46,718 nt of DNA from CAZQWJ01 sp964597265 (lineage in GTDB: Bacteria > Patescibacteriota > 4484-211 > JAGQKX01), in the NCBI GenBank assembly GCA_964597265.1, contig CAZQWJ010000005.1:1-46718 (forward strand). Reading direction: 5' to 3'. Of the stretch, positions 6,969 to 15,050 are shown in pieces. The notes below the pieces were generated by a model. It saw only the letters and a list, made by a program, of their open reading frames with translations, was not told the origin of the DNA and did not search any database. Position numbers and translations under genes: made by a program. How positions within the stretch are numbered: the stretch's first letter is position 1; each line of letters begins with the position of its first letter.

Positions 6969-7508
6969 CTAGTCCGGACAAACGATGTAATCCGCACCAG
7001 GCATACTGGGTTGTTCTGCTGTCAGTGGATATGAAGGGCACGGATACGGCGGCAAAGGGTACGCTGTAATAAACGGCATTGGAGATAGTACAACAATTGG
7101 CTTGGGTGTCGGCGTTGGCTCAATCGGCAGAGTTATCTTAGGTTTCTGGGTAGGTGTCGGAACTATCGTGGGAGTCACAATTGGTCTCTTTTTGATCACT
7201 GTTTTGGCTACTTGCTTTGTATTGTCCGCAGCCGTCTTGGTCGGGTATATTAATGATTCGTTGTCGGCATTGGTAAGCCGTATCTCTAATAAATCAATAT
7301 CCGGATTGTCTTCATGTTGTATGGAACTGATGTCTGTATGTACAGGCACGGCTGATGGAGGATATTTTGCAATAACTGCAGGCGTTACCATATCGTGTTG
7401 CGCAGTTGACGCAATCCTCTCAAACGCCAACCCATCATCATACAACTGAAATAATCCTATGTAGTTAACAATAAAGCCGGTGAAAATGATAAACAAAAAT
7501 GCCCACAT
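6969..7508 (-). CDS. Membrane-anchored proline/threonine-rich protein
   Basis: The 179-residue frame begins with a hydrophobic segment (FLFIIFTGFIVNYIGLFQL, residues 4-22) that would act as signal anchor. It is followed by a soluble stretch and a long Pro/Thr-rich tail (TPTPKP-type repeats, residues 108-150) with a few cysteines near the end. The same linker style appears in the envelope proteins at 25269, 28929 and 29859, which supports this strand over the complementary glycine/valine frame. No domain is recognised; it may be a cell-surface stalk or a degenerate secreted protein. There is no clear ribosome-binding site. Confidence 0.55.
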   Translation of the reverse strand: MWAFLFIIFTGFIVNYIGLFQLYDDGLAFERIASTAQHDMVTPAVIAKYPPSAVPVHTDISSIQHEDNPDIDLLEIRLTNADNESLIYPTKTAADNTKQVAKTVIKKRPIVTPTIVPTPTQKPKITLPIEPTPTPKPIVVLSPMPFITAYPLPPYPCPSYPLTAEQPSMPGADYIVCPD

Positions 7509-7609
7509 ATGTTACTGGGCAGTATGAAAGCATGGTAACAAAAAAGAACAAACACGTCAAAGAGCGGCAGGCACACGCAAAAGACACATGCGTCAACGAC
7601 ACTGAGACA

Positions 7610-7638
7610 TTGCAGCGGAGGGGTGCTCGTGCTATGCT
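7610..7638 (+). promoter_or_regulatory. Promoter of mscL
   Basis: -35 TTGCAG (7610-7615), 17-base spacer, extended -10 TGC-TATGCT (hexamer 7633-7638). It leaves a leader of about 45 bases that carries the Shine-Dalgarno site. Confidence 0.55.
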
Positions 7639-7689
7639 CCAGATAGAATGAGAGCCATGAGTTCTTTAATAGAAAGGTGGTGAGTACGT

Positions 7690-7992
7690 ATGAAAGGATT
7701 TGTACAATTTATCCGAGAACAAGGCGTTGTTGGATTAGCGGTTGGTTTTATCCTGGGTGGTGCTGTTTCTAAACTGGTAGCAGCACTGGTTGAGGACATC
7801 ATCAATCCAGTCATCGCCCTTGGTCTCAACAATGTTGAAAACCTAAATGACGCGTACCTCCAAGTCGGAGCTGCGAAGATCATGTGGGGCAGTTTTGTAA
7901 ACGTCCTGATTGACTTCATAATCATTGCGCTGGTAGTTTATTTTGGCGTGAAGATGCTCAAACTCGACCAACTGGACAAACAGAAGGAGTAA
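7690..7992 (+). CDS. mscL: Large-conductance mechanosensitive channel MscL
   Basis: MscL is a homopentameric inner-membrane channel that opens under membrane tension and releases solutes during osmotic downshock. The protein has the family signature: an amphipathic start (FVQFIREQG), then TM1 with GLAVGFILGGAVSKLVAALVEDII (the pore constriction helix, cited in parts), a short periplasmic loop, TM2 near residues 65-88 and a charged C-terminal helix. At 100 residues it is shorter than the E. coli protein (136), with loss in the loop and C-terminal bundle, as in other compact homologues. AGGTGG lies about 10 bases before the ATG. Confidence 0.93.
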   Translation: MKGFVQFIREQGVVGLAVGFILGGAVSKLVAALVEDIINPVIALGLNNVENLNDAYLQVGAAKIMWGSFVNVLIDFIIIALVVYFGVKMLKLDQLDKQKE

Positions 7993-8086
7993 GATCATAC
8001 CTATGCAGCATCCAGCCATGTGATCCCCCACTTGCATCTAGCACATATTTTCTTTACGCTATATGTATAGTAAAGGGGGTGAGGTA

Positions 8087-8431
8087 ATGCAAATTCTCGT
8101 AAATCTTCTCCTTAGCGGTATCGCTGTTCTGATCAGTGCGTATGTTATTCCTGGTGTCCAAGTAGATGGCCTTTTTGCAGCAGTTGTTGCGGCCATTATT
8201 CTTGCGTTGGTAAACGCATTTATTCGTCCGGTGATAGGGCTTTTGACCTTACCGGTGAATGTGATGACACTGGGACTTTTTAGTTTTGTCATCACAGCGC
8301 TGATGGTGATGCTCACTGCAATGATCGTACCCGGGTTTGAAGTAGACGGCTTTTTGGCAGCACTACTGTTTGGTGTTGTATTGTCGCTAGTGAATGGACT
8401 ACTGTTCACTATGATGCCCGATAATAAGTAG
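8087..8431 (+). CDS. Four-TM membrane protein of the phage-holin superfamily IV type (PF04020-like)
   Basis: The 114-residue protein is almost entirely hydrophobic, with four predicted spans. The repeated halves, each with a VDGxxAA then ALVNAFIRP- or SLVNGLLF-like element, are typical of the so-called mycobacterial holin/YvlD-like family. Despite the name these are usually ordinary chromosomal membrane proteins, not lysis proteins. The ATG at 8087 follows GGGGGTGAGG; an upstream in-frame ATG at 8063 lies within the promoter region (TATAGT 8066-8071) and was rejected. A terminator follows. Confidence 0.85.
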   Translation: MQILVNLLLSGIAVLISAYVIPGVQVDGLFAAVVAAIILALVNAFIRPVIGLLTLPVNVMTLGLFSFVITALMVMLTAMIVPGFEVDGFLAALLFGVVLSLVNGLLFTMMPDNK

Positions 8432-8451
8432 TGGCATCATTGTTCGCAATA

Positions 8452-8488
8452 ACAAAGCTACCTCTGGGATTAGAAGAGGTAGTTTTGT
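8452..8488 (+). terminator. Intrinsic terminator after the four-TM protein
   Basis: CTACCTCT (8458-8465) pairs with AGAGGTAG (8475-8482), extended by flanking A and T runs and ending in T4. The T-rich end runs straight into the TATACT promoter box of the next gene. Confidence 0.75.
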
Positions 8489-8501
8489 TATACTCCAGGC
8501 A

Positions 8502-9479
8502 ATGGCCATGAATATACACGACAGAATCTATGGAGATATCACGATAGAAGAGCCAGTCATTGCCGAGCTTATAGACTCCCCGCCGTTTCAACGGCTTAAG
8601 AAAATAAGTCAGGACGGCGCGCCGCACTTTATCCAACCAGTACGAACCGGAACCCGATACGAACATAGTATCGGCGTCTGGTACCTATCCCACCGATTCA
8701 GCCGCCCCATAGAGGAGCAGATTGCAGCTTTGCTTCATGATATTTCTCACACTGCGTTTTCCCACGTTGTTGACTTTGTTGTACAGGACGAAAAGCACGA
8801 ATTCCACGATACATTCAACAAACAAGTTATCCTCGACTCTGACATACCTGACATCTTGCAAAAGCACAATGTTGACTTACAAAAAGTTATTAATAAAGAA
8901 CATTACGTATTGCTCGAAAACGACCTGCCGGATATTTCTTTTGACAGATGGGATTATTTTATGCGGGACGGGTTCACCATAGGATTTTTGCCAGATACAA
9001 TCATAGCTCAATTTCTTGATGAGATCGTTGAGAAAGATGACACCTTATACTTTACCAACTATAGATTAGCAGCATTATTCTCAATATTGTTCGTAAACTG
9101 CTCCCGACTGATATGGCTTGATCCTGTATCTCACGGATCATTCTTTGTGCTTGGTGAGGCACTACGTCTGGCATTACGCGCACAATATATATCCGAACAA
9201 GACTTTTTTACCGACGACGAGACGTTATTAAACAAATTAAGACAAACAAACGACGAGCGCATACACGCTCTGCTGGACAGATTAACACCTGGCAACGAGT
9301 TCGTATACGCGGATAAAGATACTGCGGAGTTTTTCGGCCTCAACAAACCAAGAACTGTAGATCCGTTCGTGCAGACAGATGCAGGCCTACAACGAGTATC
9401 ACAGATAGTGCCCAACCTGAACTATTTTTATCAAGAGTTCAAAGAAAAATACCGAAACATCGGCGTAATGCCCATATGA
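8502..9479 (+). CDS. HD domain phosphohydrolase
   Basis: The 325-residue protein belongs to the HD superfamily of metal-dependent phosphohydrolases, of the group related to dNTPases and YdhJ-like proteins. Metal ligands are seen in RYEHS (His55) and LLHDISH (His79, Asp80, with His83 and His88 following). A later Asp in FDRWDYFMRD is a fourth candidate ligand. Residues 1-45 (IYGDITIEEPVIAELIDSP, FQRLKKI) are the standard lead-in of this family. The substrate is likely a nucleotide but is not shown. TATACT (8489-8494) ends seven bases before the ATG, so the mRNA is probably leaderless. Confidence 0.88.
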   Translation: MAMNIHDRIYGDITIEEPVIAELIDSPPFQRLKKISQDGAPHFIQPVRTGTRYEHSIGVWYLSHRFSRPIEEQIAALLHDISHTAFSHVVDFVVQDEKHEFHDTFNKQVILDSDIPDILQKHNVDLQKVINKEHYVLLENDLPDISFDRWDYFMRDGFTIGFLPDTIIAQFLDEIVEKDDTLYFTNYRLAALFSILFVNCSRLIWLDPVSHGSFFVLGEALRLALRAQYISEQDFFTDDETLLNKLRQTNDERIHALLDRLTPGNEFVYADKDTAEFFGLNKPRTVDPFVQTDAGLQRVSQIVPNLNYFYQEFKEKYRNIGVMPI

Positions 9480-9516
9480 GCGTTCTTCACATGTCCCTTA
9501 ACAGGAGGTGATTATT

Positions 9517-9618
9517 ATGGCAAAAGGCAGAGATCGACAAGGCAAAGACACCCGAAAGAAGCCGCAACTATCAATCAAGGAAAAACGCAAGAAACGTCAA
9601 GACAAGAAAGACCGCTGA
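9517..9618 (+). CDS. 33-residue highly basic peptide
   Basis: A short frame begins MAKGRDRQGKDTRKK and ends RKKRQDKKDR. Nearly half of the residues are Lys or Arg, and there are no hydrophobic stretches. It has one of the best ribosome-binding sites in the window, ACAGGAGGTG, placed seven bases before the ATG, which is the main reason to accept it. Such peptides could bind rRNA, tRNA or DNA. It lies between the HD and HAD genes. No family can be assigned, and the 33 codons could be chance but for the start signal. Confidence 0.65.
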   Translation: MAKGRDRQGKDTRKKPQLSIKEKRKKRQDKKDR

Positions 9619-9663
9619 GTATGATTGTTAAAATTAGCGTATTCATTCTGGTACAATCCATCT

Positions 9664-10299
9664 ATGGAGGATATCAAACTTGTAGTATTTGATCTCAATA
9701 AGACACTTATCAAAGAAAACACCTGGTACGAACTCAACCTTGCTATGGGTGTTACGCCAGAAGAGGACGAGCAGTTTTTGCGCTGGTTTGAAACCGGCAA
9801 AGTTACCTATTATGAAGGCCAAAAATTCCTGGAGCAAATTTATCTAGAGCGAGGCCAGGCGACAAAAGAAAACATGATGGCGGCCATTACCAACTACCGA
9901 TATGTGGACGGCGCACAAGAAACAGTGCAGTACCTGAAAGATCGAGGCTACCATATCGCCCTACTGACCGGCTCCATCGACCTGCTCGCGGAAAAGATCA
10001 GTGAAGACCTGGGTATCACCATGTATGCCGCGCACAACCAATTCATTTTTGACCCGAACCATTATTTCAAACGCATCGTATGCCATGGCAATGACTACGA
10101 CTTTAAGGTTGATATGTTGTGGAAGTTCTGTAATAGGCTTGATATCAGCGTCCAACAGGCGGTGTGCGTAGGAGATGGTGATAATGATACCGGACTATTT
10201 GAAGAATCCCAACATGGAGTCACATTTCGCGGATCTCGCGTGGAAGATCGTGCGTGGAAAGTCATTGATCGATTAGAAGACCTCAAAACATTCCTGTAA
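9664..10299 (+). CDS. HAD superfamily phosphatase-like protein (SerB/PSP type) with Asn in motif I
   Basis: The 211-residue protein has the HAD motifs: motif I VVFDLNKT (nucleophile Asp10), motif II LLTGS, a Lys in the cap-to-core region and motif IV CVGDGDNDTGLF. This order with a helical cap fits the phosphoserine phosphatase-like subgroup. The second motif I position, normally the Asp general acid/base in phosphatases, is Asn12, so activity may be lowered or altered. TACAAT (9652-9657) with extended TGG ends six bases before the ATG, giving a leaderless mRNA. An in-frame ATG at 9625 lies upstream of that promoter and is rejected. Confidence 0.87.
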   Translation: MEDIKLVVFDLNKTLIKENTWYELNLAMGVTPEEDEQFLRWFETGKVTYYEGQKFLEQIYLERGQATKENMMAAITNYRYVDGAQETVQYLKDRGYHIALLTGSIDLLAEKISEDLGITMYAAHNQFIFDPNHYFKRIVCHGNDYDFKVDMLWKFCNRLDISVQQAVCVGDGDNDTGLFEESQHGVTFRGSRVEDRAWKVIDRLEDLKTFL

Positions 10300-10372
10300 T
10301 AGTTGTAGTATCACTACTGAAACTACCATTTTTTACCTTATTTTAAAGGGAAATCAAACGATCTGACCATAA

Positions 10373-10425
10373 TTCCCGCAACAATTACCGCACGTTTCCC
10401 GCACTTTTGTTGAATATTTCCCGCA
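10373..10425. repeat. Three copies of TTCCCGCA between convergent genes
   Basis: TTCCCGCA occurs at 10373-10380, 10396-10403 and 10418-10425, with a variant TTACCGCA between the first two. They lie in the gap between the converging HAD and CDF genes. Spacing is irregular, so this is not a CRISPR array. Function unknown. Confidence 0.5.
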
Positions 10426-10435
10426 AGATCGACGG

Positions 10436-11368
10436 CTAGGGTGATACATCAGGAGTTTCAAGTTCAATATAAATATGCGCAGCATCTGGTACCTTCTGGC
10501 GAATACTCGCCTCAATGTGGTCAACCAATTGTTCAATAGTATCCGTATCGAGCCCATCCTGTAGATGTAGCTCCATACTTACCTGCAAGGTCTCGGCCCC
10601 GATCAACAGTGTCCGCAGGTCAAGCACTGCCTGTACCTCATCAAATGAGTACACTATGTCAACAATCTTTTGTTCCACCTCTTGGCTAGCGGATTGGCCC
10701 AACAACAGATCTTTGGCTGTTCTGAGATTGAGCAGGGCAAAAATACCCAATGCCACACCTGTTACCATTGCGCCTACACCATCAAATCGCATATCTCCAG
10801 TAATACCATACACGCCCAGTGCGATTAATCCTGATAAAGAAGCAACCGTTCCCATGAGATCCAAAACAAATGCTGTCTTTGTACTAATGTGCTCAGACTG
10901 TAAGAACAATCGCCATAGTCGAGTAATCTTTTCCCCCTTTAGCAAGTGTCGAGAGCTTAACGAAAGTGCATATCCATTTGCACATAACCCTAGGACCAGG
11001 GCAAGATATGCAAGAAATATATTGTCAATTGGCTGAGGAGAAAAGAATCGGTTAAGTCCAGTATAAAATGCACCTGTAGCGGTCACAGAAAACGTCGCCA
11101 ACCCCGCAATAAACGCCCAGAAATACATCTCCCGGCCGTGCCCGTATGGATGACGCTTATCAGCAGGTTTTTTTGACCTCTTCACCCCCAGAACCAAAAA
11201 CGCTGATGATAGCAAGTCCGCACCACCCTGTAACGCTTGGACAAAGATCGTCACACTTCCGGTCAAATGCGCAACAATGATATTGAAACCAACATCCCAG
11301 ATATTTGCCAAGAACGAAACTGTAACTACTTTTTCGAGGGAAATGTTACCAAATCGCTTACGTACCAT
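10436..11368 (-). CDS. Cation diffusion facilitator family transporter
   Basis: CDF proteins export divalent metals such as Zn, Mn, Fe or Co from the cytoplasm in exchange for protons, as dimers. The 310-residue protein has the family's six-TM layout, the HPYGHGREMYFW loop after TM2 and a C-terminal cytoplasmic domain with a VHPxH-free ending. The metal site reads Q-x3-D in TM2 (Gln47, Asp51) and D-x3-D in TM5 (DMRFD), where the first ligand is usually His or Asp. TATAAT (minus strand; 11376-11381) ends seven bases before the ATG, so the mRNA is probably leaderless. The metal is not predictable. Confidence 0.88.
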   Translation of the reverse strand: MVRKRFGNISLEKVVTVSFLANIWDVGFNIIVAHLTGSVTIFVQALQGGADLLSSAFLVLGVKRSKKPADKRHPYGHGREMYFWAFIAGLATFSVTATGAFYTGLNRFFSPQPIDNIFLAYLALVLGLCANGYALSLSSRHLLKGEKITRLWRLFLQSEHISTKTAFVLDLMGTVASLSGLIALGVYGITGDMRFDGVGAMVTGVALGIFALLNLRTAKDLLLGQSASQEVEQKIVDIVYSFDEVQAVLDLRTLLIGAETLQVSMELHLQDGLDTDTIEQLVDHIEASIRQKVPDAAHIYIELETPDVSP

Positions 11369-11708
11369 TTGGTTTATTATAACGTATCAGTATTCCCTCT
11401 GTAGCTGATCGAGAAACGGTATGAGAGTCTCAGCGCAAGGATTCAAGATAAATACCTCCCGTGCTGCGACTACCCCTTGCCTCGCTATTTCTGTAGGTTT
11501 GACCACTTTCTTGTAACCTCCTTAACAACATATTCACAACCTACCCAGCATGCTCGATTATACACCACAAGTACGCCCCATAGCATTGGCGCCTAGCGTG
11601 TTTTTTGCTACAATACCGATGTTGACTCTCGAGAGACAGTTCATAGCTCTCACCAAATTTTTTCCAGAAGTGGTGTCGTCAGCCCTGCACAAGCAAGGAG
11701 GTGTAAAA
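11369..11708 (+). promoter_or_regulatory. 340-base spacer with promoter and palindrome ahead of an orphan gene
   Basis: A promoter is seen with -35 TTGGCG (11586-11591), 17-base spacer and extended -10 TGC-TACAAT (hexamer 11609-11614). The 10-bp palindrome CTCTCGAGAG (11626-11635) starts a few bases after the predicted initiation point and could be an operator. The leader ends with AAGGAGG before ATG 11709. I see nothing recognisable in 11382-11585. Confidence 0.55.
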
Positions 11709-12593
11709 ATGACTAATTCTCCGAAGAGGAGTGTTGTGGACGAACTTGAAAGAGTTCACGCGATTATAAGGTGGATCTTAGAGAACGGATCTCCGTATGA
11801 CGCCATTGTGTTGCACCCAACTGGCCGTAACGAATACGGTGTACTTGAAGCCTCGTTCTCGTATGAGGTCGGAACACCTACATCCGGCTACGTCATAGGC
11901 TACGATCTCATCCCGAATGAACCTGTCTGCGTCAAGGCAACCGTACCAATGGAGTATTCTCAAAAGCCAGGGGTAATCTCTCGAGGAATGGCCTACTTCG
12001 AGCCTGGAAAGCCATACCCTCAGTATCGAGTCAAGGAGCCGTTGAGATATAACGCCGAGAGTATCGACCCCGACGCAGATCTATCGGATCTTCAGTGGGA
12101 GGTCCAGGATCCTAATACTGGAAACTGGCTGTTGGCCATCCCATCCGAGGCACAACACCCTTGGCTGGGACACCAACCCATCGAGTGCTATGCAATACAT
12201 GGCTGGCACGCAGCGGGGTACTCTCAAGGCCATCCGCCCCAGGTGGAGAGAATCGTAGTGGTCTGCCACGAGAATGACACCGATCGTGTCTGGGAAGCCT
12301 TCATTCGAGGGCTTTTTGGAAGGGGTTGGCTGATTCATATCGACCGTGACGAGAAACCTCACAGGCGGCTGGTAAATGTCGATTCGAGGTTCGCAAAAAA
12401 CCTCACCTGGAGGACAACTCAAAACCTCCAGGAACATTGGAAAGACGCCAAGGCACTCGCACAGATTGAAAGCTACATTCGCAGCCACGCGGACAAAATC
12501 ATCGCCCCAGATGAATTCTGGCGCCTGGTGAGAGGGAAGCCAGTTCCCTTGGGTCGTGTGCGCCAGGAATGGGACAACATGGGAATATCGTAG
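11709..12593 (+). CDS. Orphan soluble protein, 294 residues
   Basis: No family is recognised. The start was set by AAGGAGG ahead of ATG 11709; a longer frame from 11550 would begin before the promoter. The sequence is polar, rich in Trp, Pro and Tyr, with no signal peptide and no membrane span. It seems to have two parts: an N-terminal part with beta-type stretches (about 1-150) and a C-terminal part with IVVVCHENDTDRVWEAFIRG and helical segments. It forms a single-gene unit with its own promoter and terminator. Its SD-led layout resembles the orphan operons at 3724 and 5069. Confidence 0.65.
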   Translation: MTNSPKRSVVDELERVHAIIRWILENGSPYDAIVLHPTGRNEYGVLEASFSYEVGTPTSGYVIGYDLIPNEPVCVKATVPMEYSQKPGVISRGMAYFEPGKPYPQYRVKEPLRYNAESIDPDADLSDLQWEVQDPNTGNWLLAIPSEAQHPWLGHQPIECYAIHGWHAAGYSQGHPPQVERIVVVCHENDTDRVWEAFIRGLFGRGWLIHIDRDEKPHRRLVNVDSRFAKNLTWRTTQNLQEHWKDAKALAQIESYIRSHADKIIAPDEFWRLVRGKPVPLGRVRQEWDNMGIS

Positions 12594-12601
12594 AATGTTT
12601 G

Positions 12602-12637
12602 ACCGGATGGCCTCACACGAGGTTGTCCGGTTTTTTT
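12602..12637 (+). terminator. Intrinsic terminator of the 11709 gene
   Basis: CCGGA (12603-12607) pairs with TCCGG (12626-12630), with wobble pairs and CCTC/GAGG continuing the stem around ACAC, followed by T7. Confidence 0.8.
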
Positions 12638-12677
12638 ATGCCTGACATATGACGGGAGTATCTATATAAATCCCCTA

Positions 12678-13796
12678 TCAATTAAACAACGCTTTGGCAG
12701 TATCCCAGTAGAACGGCTCGTTTTGGGTTTCTTTTTCAAACAACCACCACTCTGCTCCCCAAAGGTACAGGTCAGTGAATCCGGTCTTTTGTGCATAATT
12801 GAGGGTATCAATGAATTGAGTACGGGACATGGTTTTGTTCTTTTCCTCCCGAGTCAAACTACTATTGATACCAGGCCCCCACGGCTCAGCTTGCAGTTCG
12901 GTAACAATAATTCTCTCTGGTGGCACTCCAACCAACTCAGCCTTTATCTTATATGTCCAATGGGCGAGCGGGTATTGAAAATACACATGCCTCCCTAGCA
13001 ACAATCCCCAGAAGTCATACCAGATTCTCCTATACATTGATATAGCGAGGTAATCTCCCGCACGATATGACGGGAACCACCAACCGCCTTCCCCGCTATC
13101 CTGAATGATAATAGGACGATCATCAAGACTCCTCACAATAGCAACCTCGCGTTGCAACACGCCCCATTCGATATCTCCCGCACAATCCCCAAACGGCCAA
13201 AACGGCTCGTTCTCTACCTGCCACATCACGATGTTGTCATATTCTTGTAACTCCATGACGGTGAGTTTGACAAACTCGTATAACTCCGCCTCCCGCGTGG
13301 ATACGTCCTCTATGGCCTCCCACCAATGCGGCTCAAAACACTCCGGCCACCGAACAACTTTTCTACCCGTAATGAGAATTACCGGTATATTTCTAGCCTG
13401 TGCTTGATCCAATTGCCAACGAATAACACCAAAATCATACACGTCCCGTTCCGGCTCCACTTCATCCCAGTACACGGTCAGACGCAGGTTCTTGACGCCC
13501 AAATCATCCAATATCTTCAGGTACGTATCCTGCCAATCCATACCCAGCTCTTGTGCATATCTGTTACTGAACGTAATGCCATAGTTGATATGTTCAGGCG
13601 TGTGTGGACGCAGCCACACGAACACCACCAGTGGCGAGAGCACTAAAAGCAGGGATAGTATGACTAATAATTGTACAATTCGTAGCGATACAAGCCTGCG
13701 TATCAGATACCATGCGTATCGTACTTGAGTGGTATACCATCGGCCAGGTTTTGGGCGGTTAGGAGTTGCCATGATCTTCGTCGTGCGAATGTTCAC
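12678..13796 (-). CDS. Membrane-anchored glycoside hydrolase (clan GH-A, TIM barrel)
   Basis: The 372-residue protein has a basic N-terminus, one hydrophobic anchor (about residues 40-61), then a TIM-barrel glycosidase domain facing outward. WQVENEP (residues 192-198) carries the acid/base Glu197, preceded by Asn as in clan GH-A. VTELQAEPW carries the likely nucleophile Glu300. It resembles GH5- or GH42-like enzymes but I cannot fix the family or substrate. It starts with GTG, whose GTGA overlaps the stop of the upstream GH1 gene; GGAAGAG lies upstream of this GTG. An ATG nine codons in is the alternative. The two enzymes form one operon. Confidence 0.8.
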   Translation of the reverse strand: MNIRTTKIMATPNRPKPGRWYTTQVRYAWYLIRRLVSLRIVQLLVILSLLLVLSPLVVFVWLRPHTPEHINYGITFSNRYAQELGMDWQDTYLKILDDLGVKNLRLTVYWDEVEPERDVYDFGVIRWQLDQAQARNIPVILITGRKVVRWPECFEPHWWEAIEDVSTREAELYEFVKLTVMELQEYDNIVMWQVENEPFWPFGDCAGDIEWGVLQREVAIVRSLDDRPIIIQDSGEGGWWFPSYRAGDYLAISMYRRIWYDFWGLLLGRHVYFQYPLAHWTYKIKAELVGVPPERIIVTELQAEPWGPGINSSLTREEKNKTMSRTQFIDTLNYAQKTGFTDLYLWGAEWWLFEKETQNEPFYWDTAKALFN

Positions 13797-14989
13797 ACAT
13801 CTACTCTTCCATTCTTACACACTATTGCATAATAGTAAAAGGAATCGCGCGGTTTGCGTGCCAGGTTATGTTCGCGGTCTATCTCTACCAGGCCAAACCG
13901 TGGCCAAAAACCCTCGTGCCATTCATAATTATCCATCAATGACCAGTGAAAATACCCCCGCACATCTACTCCACTCAGGATCGCTTGTCCGCATGCTATT
14001 AACATATCCCGCAAAAAATGCGTACGATATTTGTCCGTTGCATCTGCCAGGCCATTCTCTGTAACATAAATCGGTAATTTGTACGCGCGCAGTTTTTGCA
14101 GCAAATTACCCAACCCGCCCGGATTAATCCACCATCCCATGTCGCTCACATAATCAGTTGGCTCCCGGAACCGAAGCCGCTTAATCCGTTTGGTGAAGTA
14201 ATAATTGAGTCCGATAAAGTCGAGTTTGCTAGCAATAGGTTTGAGGAAAAACGTGTCGTTAAGATAATTGAGGATACGGGCGGCTGTTCGGTCAATCCAG
14301 GCGGACTCAAACGGATCCGTATCATACCAAACCATGTGCTTGGCTAGTCCTACGGGCGTATCTGTCACTTCTTTGATTGCATCGTATGCACTCCGATGTG
14401 CTCTGATGAAGTTGAACTGAACGCGTAACGAAAGCCAAGGGTTGGTCTTGTTGGGCGGCCATGTACCGTCAGTGTACGCCTTAAGCGCATACACCTGCGG
14501 TTCGTTGATAGTAATGAACGCGTCAACCAGGCCGGCGAAGTTCTCAGCACAGCTTTTGGCAAAGCCAGTGAAATACTGCACGCTATCTACTGATGCCCAT
14601 CCTCCACGCTCGGCAAACCATACAGGACTCGTGAAATGATGCAGCGTAACAAACGTCTTAAGTCCGCGGTCTTTGGCAGCTTTGAGTATATTTTTGTAGT
14701 GATCTATAGCCTCTTGGGAGTATTCGCCTTCGTTTGGCTGGATGCGTGCCCACTCTATTGATAAGCGAATAGCGGTGGTATTGAATGTTTGGCAGATGTC
14801 GAAGTCTTCCTCATAGCGGTTCCAAAAATCACAGGCAATGCCCGAAGGTTCAAGCGGATACTTGCGTTCAGGCGTCTTGGATTGCTCCCATTGCCACCAA
14901 TCACTGTTGGTATTATTGCCCTCTACTTGATGTGCCGCGATTGCCGTACCCCACAAAAAATCCTCCGGAAACTCATACCTATCTGCCAT
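13793..14989 (-). CDS. Glycoside hydrolase family 1 (beta-glucosidase-like)
   Basis: The 398-residue enzyme shows the GH1 signature: N-terminal DFLWGTAIAAHQVEG, acid/base motif TINEP, and nucleophile motif YVTENG followed by WSLMDNYEW. These catalyse retaining hydrolysis of beta-glucosides or beta-galactosides. It is shorter than typical GH1 enzymes (440-470 residues). There is no signal peptide from this start. TATACT (minus strand; 14996-15001) ends six bases before the ATG, with TGACAA 17 bases further upstream, so the longer frame reaching 15238 is rejected. It is cotranscribed with the anchored glycosidase downstream. Confidence 0.92.
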   Translation of the reverse strand: MADRYEFPEDFLWGTAIAAHQVEGNNTNSDWWQWEQSKTPERKYPLEPSGIACDFWNRYEEDFDICQTFNTTAIRLSIEWARIQPNEGEYSQEAIDHYKNILKAAKDRGLKTFVTLHHFTSPVWFAERGGWASVDSVQYFTGFAKSCAENFAGLVDAFITINEPQVYALKAYTDGTWPPNKTNPWLSLRVQFNFIRAHRSAYDAIKEVTDTPVGLAKHMVWYDTDPFESAWIDRTAARILNYLNDTFFLKPIASKLDFIGLNYYFTKRIKRLRFREPTDYVSDMGWWINPGGLGNLLQKLRAYKLPIYVTENGLADATDKYRTHFLRDMLIACGQAILSGVDVRGYFHWSLMDNYEWHEGFWPRFGLVEIDREHNLARKPRDSFYYYAIVCKNGRVDV

Positions 14990-15050
14990 GTTGCTAGTAT
15001 ATACGTATCCACGCCCCATTGTCATGCAAATGGCGTTTTTTGACGCGATA

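Noticed and set aside
7102..7449. Plus-strand Gly/Val-rich frame of 115 residues
   Set aside because: It is the complement of the Pro/Thr-rich minus-strand protein, whose linker style recurs in other proteins of this window.
7532..7651. Possible 39-residue basic ORF upstream of mscL
   Set aside because: There is no ribosome site, it covers the mscL promoter, and no leaderless box stands at the right distance.
8087..8431. Prophage holin implying an integrated phage
   Set aside because: The PF04020-type name is historical. The protein is a common chromosomal four-TM protein and no other phage genes are nearby.
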